Positions 9,210 to 20,600 of a stretch of 64,000 nucleotides of DNA are shown in pieces; positions within the stretch are counted from its first letter, which is position 1; each line of letters opens with the position of its first letter. The DNA comes from Marthasterias glacialis. Taxonomy: Eukaryota; Echinodermata; Asteroidea; Forcipulatida; Asteriidae. The position numbers were made by a program, and so were the translations under genes. The stretch spans positions 13,920,049 through 13,984,048 of the forward strand of contig OU452238.1 of the NCBI GenBank assembly GCA_911728455.2, given 5' to 3'. The notes below the pieces were generated by a model. The model was not told the DNA's origin and ran no database searches. It saw only the letters and a program-made list of their open reading frames with translations.

Positions 9210-12099
9210 TCAGTTGGCCTTTTCCTTGCCGTTTGTTACCCCATTAGTGCCATCTCTGCCTCGCAGCTTGCTCCCGTTTCTGAATTTAGCTGTAGATGTT
9301 TTCTCTCCGTCGACGTGCTCGTCCATAATGTAGTGGAAGACTACAATAGCCATGATGGTACCAATGAAGGGTCCCATCCAATAGACCACAATGTGCTCAT
9401 AAAGGTGGTGACCTTTACAGTTGTAGGTTAGAGCAGTAGCTAGGGCAGGGTTAAACATCATACCAGTCCAATCCAGACCTGAATGAGTGGATAATAAGTC
9501 AGTTCATTAATGTAAATGCCACACAATAGGATCTCCATGACAACAATTATTGTCTGTGTATATTTGTATAGGATTTGAGGCATTGCATGGTGAGGTATCA
9601 ATGTATATTTGGTTTGCGGTAACACCATGTGATTATATCTACTTTGCTATATACAGTAGATTGTTCTTGTGTGAACTTGTCTTGCTATTATTCTACTACC
9701 GCGGAGTAGATTTCGGTATTCGGGAGACAACGTAGTTCTGAAAAGAACTGTCCTGCTTTTTAAGTACTACCTGGGGGTAGGAAATCGGCCGGAACTACTA
9801 CTACTTTTTCGCTAAGTGGATTGGGGGGGGGGGCTTCTCGGATAACTTCACTACCGCAGAGTGAGTTTGGTCTCAACGTTTCGACTAGCCTGCTCTAGTC
9901 ATCATCAGGAGACTGAAGAATGTTTGAGATGCTGGTCTCTTTTCAGAACTACATTGTCTCCCGAATACCGAAATCTACTCCGCGGTAGTAGAATAATAGC
10001 AAGACAAGTTCTCACAAGAACAATCTATACATTGTGTATATTTGGTTTGCGGTAACACCATGTGATTATATCTACTTTGCTATATAATAAATAATAATAA
10101 TAATGAGCATTTATAAGGCGCCGGTATACAGTAGATTGTTCTTGTGAGAACTTGTCTTGCTATTATTCTACTACTGCGGAGCAGATTTTGGAATTCGGGA
10201 GACAACTTAGTTCTAAAAGAACTGTCCTGCTTATTAAGTACTACCTGGGGAGGTAGGAAATCGGCCGGGACTACTACTACTACTTAACCGCAAAGCAAAT
10301 ATACATTTGATACCTCATAATGCAATGCCTTAAAACCTAATATTAATTTGTGTGTGATAGACTTTTATACATAAAAAATCACTGCAATTTAATTGTACAG
10401 TGAACACTGTGCTTAGTTTGTACTTGTTCCTGCCTTGTTTTCATTTCTTGAACTTTTCTGTGGGGTGTTGCCTTTGTTGATTGTAGTTTGGCAGTGTGCC
10501 AACCCATTCTGACCCGGTTCTGGTTAATTGACACTCGAGATAATAACGCACTGTCAATGTTACTTTTTGTAGTCACATTTGGCAGTACCAATGTGTTTGC
10601 GACACTTGTCATTTCAGAATAAATAATGTAATCAGATGTAAACAAAATGGTAACAAGATATTTTCAAGTTGAGCACAGGTTTGAAGGTTCATACTGATAA
10701 TGACTGAATACCAGGATGATAGGGAAGGCTGCAACTGGCGACAGTAACTGTGTGTCTTTTCCATACTTTACGTGTATCTGTCGCTATCTAGCATTATCAA
10801 GCTTTCATACTGATATTATAGCTTTTACACCCTGACTCCGGTTCAGCAAAGTTGAAAAGCAAAATATCAACCGAGGCATAAACCTGGAAACTGCTAGATT
10901 TATCATTTTTTTAATCTATCAAGCCTGTGTTGACTATTGCTACCCCAGGCTGGAAACTGTCTACTACTAGGGGGCCTACAAGGCAAAGTGCGGCAAAGAC
11001 TCAACCTGAGAATTTCCATTCTGGATATTTATTTGATCAATGAGGCATCAAGACCCCCATCTGTCTCATTAAGGAATTTTGTGCCTGCATCCTGACAAAT
11101 CAGAAAAGCCAGAAAGAAGAAATGATGTACCTGGATGTCGATCGGTTACAGAAAGTCAAATTTGCAACACAAAGACTCAATAAATGACCCTTGTGCAATG
11201 TGTATGGTGTACAAAATCATCTTGTGTGGAGCAAAGTTATTTAAATTCTCCATTTCAGTTAAAACACCACATGACCAAAAACCACGAAAATGTCATTAAG
11301 TTCATTAAATAAGATCTTGTTAGTGTTAATCATAGGTGTTATTTAGATGGGGGGGTTCTTTTTTTCCTTCTTTTCATTTAAATTTCGACCAATTCTGTAT
11401 CATTTAACTTGAGAATCAATGAGGAGCTCTGACAAATTGGCAGGCAAAAGGCAAAAACAAAAACTCAAAATAGAATGTGATAAAAAAGGATAATGGGCAT
11501 ATCACAAGTACTTTACCTGATATCACAACAACCACAGACGTGAAGGAATTGACCATCTTGTAATATTTGGGGCCTCCTAGACCCATACCAGCGACACTGC
11601 GGGAGACAAACATGGCTAGTCCTTCTGCCAACATACCAATCAACAAGTTCACCTGTAGAGCCGACTCGCACGAATCCTTCATCATCGCCGCTCGGTTCTT
11701 ATGCAAGGACGTCGGGGTAAAGGTGCTCCAGACAAAGAGGATATAGCGGTAGGCAAGAAGCCCCCCTACAACCTCGGCTATCATTTTCAAAACGCCATTC
11801 CAAATAGTGATTTTCTTCTTCAGGATTTGTTCCAGCATGGCAGCTGGGTTTCCATAAGCATCAAACGTAAGGCTGTATCCCAGGCCAAGGCAGAACAGGC
11901 CAGCTGCATAAACCCAGGTTCCGTAACTTCCAAGTAAGATGCCATTCTCTAAAACACAGCTTGTGAGTTGGAAGACACACAGGCATTCTGCGACATACTG
12001 ATAGATTGATTTATGGAGGAGACGGCGCAGAGTTAGCCGAAGAGCTTGTGTGATTAAGAATGAGACGAGAAGGACTGTAGCTGAAAATGCCAACGCCAT
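9210..12099 (-). CDS. AQP11-like aquaporin (superaquaporin), two coding exons
   Basis: Predicted water or peroxide channel, probably of internal membranes as known for AQP11. Coding exons are 12099-11517 and 9478-9210 (minus strand). The donor TCAG|GTAAAG and acceptor CATTCAG|GTCTGG join in frame to 283 residues. Start ATG is at 12099-12097 and the stop ends at 9210. The first pore motif is NPA at residues 84-86 (AYGNPAAML) and the second is NPA at 204-206 (MMFNPALATALTY). A cysteine nine residues after the second NPA (C215) is the hallmark of the AQP11/12 subfamily. Hydrophobic segments and length fit a six-helix aquaporin. The first box is a standard NPA, unlike the NPC of vertebrate AQP11. 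An acceptor (TCTGTTTCAG, ending 12111) just before the ATG implies a noncoding 5' exon. The 2-kb intron is full of Penelope-like repeats. Symbol left empty because AQP11 and AQP12 cannot be separated with certainty. Confidence 0.88.
9590..10330. mobile_element. Penelope-like / foldback repeat cluster with direct and inverted copies
   Basis: The block 9653-9805 (ACAGTAGATTGTTCTTGTG, then CGCGGAGTAGATTTCGG, then GTTCTGAAAAGAACTG) recurs directly at 10128-10290 and in inverted form at 9944-10030. TTTGCGGTAACACCATGTGA occurs at about 9612 and 10048. A hammerhead-like core lies at 9870-9913. No reverse transcriptase or GIY-YIG ORF is present, so this is a set of terminal-repeat fragments. Assignment to Penelope-like elements is inferred from the ribozyme-like motif. 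Confidence 0.6.
9870..9913 (-). ncRNA. Hammerhead-ribozyme-like motif (Penelope-type)
   Basis: Read on the minus strand: GTCTC, CTGATGA, T, GACTAG-AGCAGG-CTAGTC, GAAAC, GTT, GAGAC. GTCTC and GAGAC pair as stem I, the GACTAG arms pair perfectly as stem II, CUGAUGA and GAAA are the conserved core, and C-GUU gives a minimal stem III with a GUH cleavage triplet. One extra base lies between CUGAUGA and stem II, which is not canonical. A related, decayed copy is at 46392-46436. Activity is inferred only. Confidence 0.55.
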
Positions 12100-14644
12100 C
12101 TTTTTTTATACTGAAACAGAAAACAAAATGTTTGTGATATTATTCAACTTGGATTTGGAATCCACCTTTTTTAACTTCTCATTTTGTTTTCTAAATATTT
12201 AATGATTTTTGTGACAGCTTCTGTTGAATTTGATATTTCAAGAAAGGTTCAACTGGACCACGAATCTTATAGCTCAGAAATTTCACTGTACCAGAAATAT
12301 TTTTACAAGACATTTGCCGAACTTTAAAACCCTAACCCTCCCAAATCCTTCCTCTTTGCCAAAATGAAGGATTCAGAAGGACTGAGGGTTGTAGACCCAA
12401 ATAACAGTTGCTTATCACTGGGTCAGGCATTCCAATCTTATCTAAGTCCAAACATGTTGGTGTGGAGTGACATAGGTGAGGAGGATATTGGAGGATTGAA
12501 GGCACCTGGCATGCCTGGAGGCAAAATGTTGAGGGAGTAAGGTTTTAAACAAGAGTTTTTGAACTGAAAAGTTGAAGTACAATGCATTAGGACTAAAATC
12601 AAAATCAACTAAACCTGTTTAAAATAAAACTGTAGAACTTGTTCAGTTGTGGTGTTCTACTGGCCCAATGCTAAATAAAATGACCGGACTCTGGCCACTG
12701 GTTTCTTTCGAACCAATTCTTTCATGTATATACTTTGTTATTTTACAAGTATTTGTGTATCGTTGTACAAACAACAACAATTATAAGTTCAATTAAAGTA
12801 TTTATAAAAAAAAAAAATTAAAAAAAAGTCAATAGTTTGTCTCACGCGTGACGGTGTGACATTAAAATTGTTACAAACCCAAATTTTCCATCCGTAACTT
12901 CATTCACTACATCAAGTGTATAGTTCATTCAACTGACATCTCAAAAGTAAATAAAATCAACAAAAATGACAAAATGTTACCTGCATTTATGTACGATACT
13001 TACCTAGCACAGAGACGTACCACCCCAGTTGTTAAAACAAAATGTCAGCTTTTTTGAAGAGTAATTCGTTTTCCTGAGTCAGTATGAATTCAATCAAGGC
13101 ACCTGTATGTGTAGAATGTAAAGAAAGACTGAGATCATAACTTGACACAAGACTGAAGTTTGCCATCAAATAATTCTCGGATGCTGCTACCTCGAGTTCT
13201 TCATGTGCAATGAGCCATGAACACTACTCAATCACTAATATAATACTACGACAAAAAGAGCATTATAGCAAGGACATCAGCTACAGCCCCTCCCATTGCC
13301 CCACCCATGAGCCCCAGAAGAAAAGTTCATCTAACATATGGCAGCGCTATGGTGTAATGGCATTTTTAGTTTACTGATCAGTTGCTAAGCAGTGGCTGCC
13401 ATGCTAGCTACCCGCCCCACATCACCCCCCCCCTCCCCCGCCCCACCCACCCCAACTTCAAATCCCAGTCTGTCAGGCTCCACATAACGTTAGTCATAGA
13501 TAGTGAGGGGCCTGGACGACTAACCCCCCATGCCCTCATGTCATGCAATAAAGTAAGAAAAGCCTAAAATAAAATAAAATACTATGACGTTATACGAACA
13601 CGAATGTCACGAACGTCTGCCCTGAACAGGTTGAATTTAATTATTGCCTTGTCAGCTTGTCAACCTGTTGAGTGCAGTCATATCGTAAAGCATATGATAT
13701 TTTCACTTACACAATAATGTCACAGCTGCACAGGTAACGTCGTATAGTTGTGTTCACAGTTTGTAAATGCAACATAATTTACAAAAAAGGCCTGCAGCAG
13801 ATAGCAGTAGCTCTATCACTATTATATTGAGTTCAGTAGAACAGACTCTGCCCTCACCTGCCTGCCCCTGCCCTGCCTCACGTGCAACACAATCAGCCCA
13901 TCCGGCCCCGGTCAGTCCCCCGCAGCATACGGCAGCAACGCGTAAAGGATCGGAACGAACCTTGTTGACGTGTATTTATTTAGATCGTCATAGGAATAAA
14001 ACCTACCCTCGGTTTCTAAATGTGTACCTACACTAAGGCGACGGTGATTATTTTGTTTTCGTATGATAGCATTGCGATTCAAAAGTGAAATTATTTTTTA
14101 TTACAAATATGATTTTTTTTATGGGAGACTTTAGAATTTCTATAAATCACCAAGAGAGGGCGCTCGTCACCAGGTATGTAGTTCGTATCAGTTACACACA
14201 CAGGAGTAGTGTCGCCAAGATTTTGCTATTTGGGGGTGTTTTTATTTTTATTGTTTATTTATTTATTATTTTTTTAAAGTCACCTTGCATTTAACCCAAC
14301 GGCATTTGGATCAGAATGGTGAAAACAAATTGACTTCTTTTTCAATAAGCTCATTACTGCAAGCCTACCCCCATTTTGGAGGTGGTAGGGTGGAAATAGC
14401 CAAAACCTCCGGAAAACTATTTAGGTTAGAAATATTGTCAAAGTCAAGGAGATCAGATAGCGATGAAATAATTTAGAAACAAAGATTTCAATTTTTCAAT
14501 AGTAGTTTTCGGTATCCTGGAACTGCACGGGCAAACCCCAGTTGACAAAGTTACGGGACTCCTCCATTCATATCGTAGGGTGAATTGACCTTCGTCCCAC
14601 AGCCAAATAACTCTGCAGGGTCAATCAACTTTTTAGAGGTAAAC
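12100..14644. other. Divergent intergenic/promoter region between AQP11-like and UBR3
   Basis: A minus-strand donor (GTGCTAG|GTAAGTATC, exon end at 13004) pairs with the acceptor at 12111-12112 to define a likely noncoding first exon of the aquaporin gene starting somewhere near 13200. Both genes then read outward from about 13.2-14.6 kb. 13850-13960 is relatively GC- and CpG-rich. Simple C-rich sequence is at 13419-13452. No other coding sequence is recognised. Confidence 0.55.
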
Positions 14645-17600
14645 ATGGCGACTCTCCCAAGACTTGGTGACAAACGCAAAGTTGCTGCACAACTGAAGGC
14701 TGAAATTACTCGAAATACTGGAAACCAGCAGCTACAAGAGATACTGGACGTTGTTCTGTGTCCGAAGACATCGCTCGAGGAAAATGAGAATTTGGACTGG
14801 TGCCGAGCGTTGATTGCGGGAGGGAATTTATTTGATGAATTTGCGAAGATAGTGAGGGAGTACGATAACGCAACGACTTGTGGGCTGGTGTGGACGTCAA
14901 ACTTTGTTGCATACAGGTAGACCACATCCCCTATTTTAAATGGGGGGGGGGGCGTCTATTTATTATGGCCACAATCCCCTACGTACTGATTTGAGCAATA
15001 TTGTTCACAATTTTTAAGACGTTCACCAAATAAAACAAAACATGTCATATAAAAAAATGCTACAACACAAAACAGTGACTCAGTCAGTGACAGTGACAGT
15101 TTTTTACATAAGTTATTTTTTATTGTGGGGTCGTCATAAACCTGCTGGACATCCAAGGACCTTCTGATTTTTCGGTTAAAAAATGTGGGTCATCATCATC
15201 ATCATCAATCTAAACTTTATTTCCAAAATCCAAGAATTACAACAAAATATAGAGAAAATAATTATAATGACAACAAAGCTTGGAATTGGAGGGGGTCCAC
15301 AAGAAGCACAGCTTGTCGAGTATGGGCCCCCTTGATTGTGTTGATTGTAGATTGGGTGCACACAAGGATAATATGAAAGACCCAAACTACAAGTACAAGC
15401 AACACAACTGGATACCTAATGGATACCTAATGTTTAGCCTAATGCATAAAAATTAGTAACCACCCTGAGACTAATTATTTCTTTCTTTGCATTCACTTCA
15501 GGTGTCGAACTTGCGGCATATCACCATGCATGTCAATATGTGCAGACTGCTTCCATGGAGGGAATCATGAAGACCATGATTTCAACATGTTCCGCAGCCA
15601 GGCTGGTGGAGCGTGTGACTGTGGAGATCCCAGTGTCATGCGGACAGCAGGGTGAGACAAATTTTCAACAATTTCAGATGCACCAGTGAAAATTTTGATA
15701 ATTGTCTTGGAATGAAAGAACTCTTGATCGTACTCCCTACGATTTGAATAAAGATACGGTAGATATTTTTTACATACATTTACGTGCAATAGTGATAATC
15801 AAAGATTATAGAGTGCTGTAGGCGCAAGATGGGGAACTCCGGCTGAAATGTGAAATCTCACTGGATGCCATTTCGGCAAGTGACTCTATTGATACAACAC
15901 TGATACGTGCGGACCAGTGTAGACAATGACATTTGCTATCAAAGGAAACACAGGCTTTCACTTGCCGAAATGGCGCCAATGCGTATTTCACTTTCCAACA
16001 GTAAATAAAGGCCCAGTTCCCCATCTTGCGCCTACGACGCTCCATAATCTTTGGTGATAATGTCAAATATGCAAGTACACAGTGCAGTAAGTTTGTGTTC
16101 TTTGACGTCAGTTTCGAAATCAACATGATCCAGGTAAAGCATTTTAAAACTTGGCCAAGTCAGCACAACTGCTCCTGTGACTTGTTTTCACAAAGGGCTA
16201 AGATTGATCTTTAAACTGCAAATCAATCTTAGTTGCGGAGAAAAGTGTGATGTCACAATACCAATCACTATGGTAATACTGACAACTCATGTTTAAAGAT
16301 AAATCTTTGAGCTTTGTGAAATCGAGCCCAGGAATCAAAAAAGAGGTACAGCGCTGGCAAAAATGGAAGAACTGCTGCTGATTATTTTGCATAATAAAAG
16401 TTGCCTAAAACTATAATAAAAAGATGAGTAGAATCTATCCAGTAGTTCACCACTAAAATAATATAACTGGTTATGGAAATATACAATAATAACAATGTTA
16501 TAAATTGCCCCAAAGATCTCTTTGGGTTACTGAATTAAGCATGGTTGTGTATGATGATTTATGTACAAATATGTATTTTGTCATTTTTGTTTAACAGTGG
16601 CTTGCAAATGTTTATGAATCTTGTTTCCCCTTCCTCATAATTCAGGTTCTGTCATTTGCATGGTCCAGATAAGCCCAAGAATCGCACAGTACCAACTGAC
16701 TTGTTACCTATGGCAGATGTTGTTGTGCCGAGGCTGGTGTTTCGATTCGTTCTGTATTTGAGAGAGCTCTTTGAAAAATGTAGGTATTATTTATCGCTAT
16801 TGAAGACAATGATTTAACCTTTCGTGTGAAATATGCTAAATACATTCACCCATGCGTGCAGACATGGTATTGGTATTGGTGGGTAAACTCCATAGAGTTG
16901 TGCACTAGGCAGACGCACAAACGCGTGTGCGTCATGCCACCATTAGCCCCACACAAAAAGGCACGATGCTCCCTCATTTTGCCCACCAGTAGTGTTAGTG
17001 CGCACGCGTGATGTGCAATTTACATGATTCATGGGAAGGGTCTATTGAGTACCAACTAAGAAAACCAAATGTTGCACAACATGTTTGCTAAAACAGCTGG
17101 ATGAACTTGGATATATATGTATGTGCTCCAAACTCCTTTACATGAACGCTAACTCATTCTTTGCAGGGCCACACATATTTGATTTGGTCTGCAGGGACCC
17201 CATCAGTGGTTCCACTGTTCTCACTGGTACCTGTAGTATGTTCTGTATGCAATATTTTAGAGATTTTTAAGATATTATTTTCTTGATTTTGTCTATTTTG
17301 AACCACATTGTTTTGCAGGTTCTGAACTCCCAACAATGCGCTTTGATTTGAAAGAGGGAGAGCCACTCTTAGGCCTGCTTCATGAATTATGCAATATGGG
17401 CGGAGCTATGAGAACTGTGATGACAAGAGCTTTGACAGATCCAGTGCTATACCAGAGTCACACAGACGGTACGTACACTTACGATCACTTTCATATTATC
17501 ATATTAATAAGACATGGAGATTTCTGAGCATTTGTGTTATTTTCGCATGAATTTTAAAGCAAAGATTTCTTGTTTTGTCAGATTGGTCAAACAATGTGAT

Positions 17601-20600
17601 ATGATGCATTGATGTAATTTAGTTTAACCCATAGAAATAAACCAGGGGACTTCCTTCATCAGCCAGGCCTTGATCTTAACCGAGGCCATGGAGGCCATTC
17701 CGCTCATGCCCTGTTGAGTTGGCCAGCATGCCCTTCAGAAAAATTGCACTGTCACTACCAACTGGGCCAGCATGCCCTTGTACAATTTCTCTGATTTAGC
17801 CAGCAAAGACCTGCCCCCGTGTTTCTTAAGATCGAGGCCTGATAACCCCCATAATGGCGCCGTTCCTTATGGCGTCTCAAATAGTGTACCCTCAGAAAAC
17901 CCAACATTTGCCAAAACCGAACGGTAGACAGCACATCAAAATAGCGCGCCTTAAAAATATGGTGTGTTTTTTCTGCGTGATCCATAGCTAATAGGGCGCC
18001 CATGTCCGGTGCAATCATGAAAGTGCATGGCGGGATTGCTGCGCGTGTGTTCATGCCATTTCACGCATTTTGATTATGATACGCATTTATAACGATGGTA
18101 ACGGTACGCGTTTCGGCACAGCCGAGGCATGCCGAGGGTACACTATTTTATGCTCCATAGGCAACAGCAATGGCAGCAAAGTCCCTGGTCTCTGGTTTAC
18201 TTTTTCGGTTTAATCAATGAGCTAAAAATCTCCCCCTCATATTTAAAAAAAAACCTGTCAGATTTGCTTTTTTCTAATTCTTTCTTCATGTTCAACTCTG
18301 CAGGTTTTGCAGGATGCTACAGTAATCTGAGAACACACATCAAGCAAACACAAGATATCTTACAAAATGCACAGGGTAGTCTTGCCTTTCCAGAAACGCC
18401 CGAAGTCTTAAGAGGTAAATACAGGGCAATGGAAGGATGTAAACACCCATCAATTAAATCAGGGCAATTTCATTGAAGTAGGCAAAGACAGTAAGCAAGA
18501 CAATCCTGTTTTTACGCAGTAGTTTTTTTTTACCAGGTGTGATATTTCACAAAGGCACTGAAGACATCTGGAGGACTGGATGTGCAGGATTTATAGTATC
18601 AGGAATACAACGTCTTGACCATTGACTCTGAAAGCTGAAATTATTTGATAAAATGTGGATGTGTTATTTTCTTGCAAAATCTGTAATTTAGATATTGATT
18701 GAAATCATGTATTATTAGTTATTTAATTTAGCTGTCCAGATACAGTACATGTTTTTGTATTGTTATTATTATTATTTATGGTTGTTAACAAATTGAAAAT
18801 TGCATAACTAAAGTGTGAGATTTAAAAAGTATAAACTTTATGTTGGCTTGATAAAAGAACCCCAAAGTATACAATCACAAGGTAAACTAGAATCTATTAA
18901 ATCTGATGATTATTTTTTGTTTCTATCTGAACTAGGTAACCCTGCCGTTGCCCATCCTCTGGTGCCGTCGAGTTTTGTTGAGGAGCTACTTTTCTGGGCT
19001 GTCATCTTTGAGTTCCCAGAGAAGATTGTGACGCTTTTACTGAAGATGTTGCCTGACAATACTTACAAGGCATGAGAATTCTTTCTGTAAATCAGTCTGT
19101 AACCCTTTGAAGACCAGAGAATGATCATCTTCTGTCTCAGCATCAACCCTCCAAACATTTTGCAATTTTGTGTCTGGTCGAGCAACTGTGCACAGTTATA
19201 CACATATGGACTGGCAATGAGGGAAATAGTGCACGTCTATGCAACCCGAGGGCCTTAGGGAGGGAAATAGGACCCTCTCCTTGTCACTCACAGGCCAGAG
19301 GGGTGCATAGATGTGCACTATTTCCCGAATAATGCCAGTCCATATGTGTTTTATAACACACCTCAGTCCAAAATGTCGGTTACAAGAGTAAATCGCGGTT
19401 TTTTGGCCGGAGATTCTTCTCCATCCACAGACGCCGTCGTTCTCTTGAGGGCGGTCTTTACCAGTCAATAGTTTTTGGGTTTTTGAAACTATTTCCCGCT
19501 TTGCGAACTATTTCCCCCAAATGAAGCGCGTGTGGTGCGGATTTCATGCACTAGGCTATATTAGTTCACCCCACGCGAACGTGTTTCAGCCAATCAGGAT
19601 AAAGAACCAGGGAGAGGTGTGTTATAAAAATAAATATTGACTGCTTCGAGAGCTATGGTTAAAACTACAGCTCCTGAGGTGCATTTCACCGAATGATATT
19701 ATATTGCAGGCTGGCATAGTTTATCTATCATTGAAAACCACACTGGATGATATTGACTGATCAGACAGTAGGAGATTTAAAAAACAAAAACAAATGCATA
19801 AGATTTTTATGGTGACAGGACTTTTTTCCTTTTTTTTTCTCTCACAACAGGAACTCTTCACAAAATCTTTTGTGAAGTTCTACGTTCGCATTGCTATGTC
19901 GTTGGCCATCTCTTCCCACCCAGACAGGCTTTCCAGCCGGGTTGTCCATATCAGCGTTCAGCTCTTCAGTAACGAGGACCTGGCAATTCAGATGACGAAT
20001 GACTTGCAGCTGATTCACATTCTGATTGCATCGTTACAATGTCTACTCAAGCGCACTCTGGTGGATAACCATATCAGAGGTAGGATTTCTCACATGTAGG
20101 TGGTGTCGACTTGTATAGGGTGATCTTCATCGAATATTATGAAAAATCGACCGTAAGGTTTTAAATTCAGAGTGTTTAAGCAGAGGACCTGTGTTCCTCT
20201 GTGCACAGCGTGGGGGCTAGCAACATAAACCCTGAGGCAACATTCCGTACAGCTGCTGCTGTGGTTCATGGGGCTAGCGAGACATAAACCCCGAGGCAAG
20301 AGCTACGTCGGTTCGCAGGGAACTTCTGAACTTGTGGAAGGGGCAGGGATCAAGACTTGGTAGATACGTGTGCTATATAAGACTCTGGTATTATTGTTGT
20401 ATGTTTGCAGTGTATCATTGGGACCTACATTTTCAAATCTTGCTGTAACATGCCCTGGCCTTCATACTGATCTCAGGTGCTGAAATATAATAATCATGTC
20501 ATTGGCTTTTCATTGAGCAGTTTCTAAATCAAATTGTAACTATTCTTTGCCCCCTGTGAAATAGGTCCAATTGTAGCACCCATCGTAAATTCTTTGGGTG

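Larger units (their letters stand above)
9479..11516. other. Intron of the AQP11-like gene, repeat-filled
   Basis: No coding sequence is seen. 9590-10330 is a complex Penelope-like or foldback repeat cluster, and a poly-G run is at 9822-9832. The remainder (10330-11516) is AT-rich sequence in which I recognise nothing. Confidence 0.7.
14645..16779 (+). other. UBR3: UBR3 exons 1-3: N-terminus and UBR box
   Basis: Exons 14645-14916, 15502-15651 and 16646-16779. Exon 1 encodes the start and ends in TSNFVAY. Exon 2 carries most of the zinc-binding UBR box ([35 protein letters not shown]). Exon 3 completes it with FCHLHG and continues into [20 protein letters not shown]. The box shows the Cys/His spacing of the family. 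Intron 2 carries a TIR element (15800-16053). Confidence 0.92.

Noticed and set aside
14585..14644. Upstream extension of UBR3 before the ATG at 14645
   Set aside because: The open frame upstream begins at a TTG; the ATG at 14645 has a good context and the family N-terminal pattern starts there.
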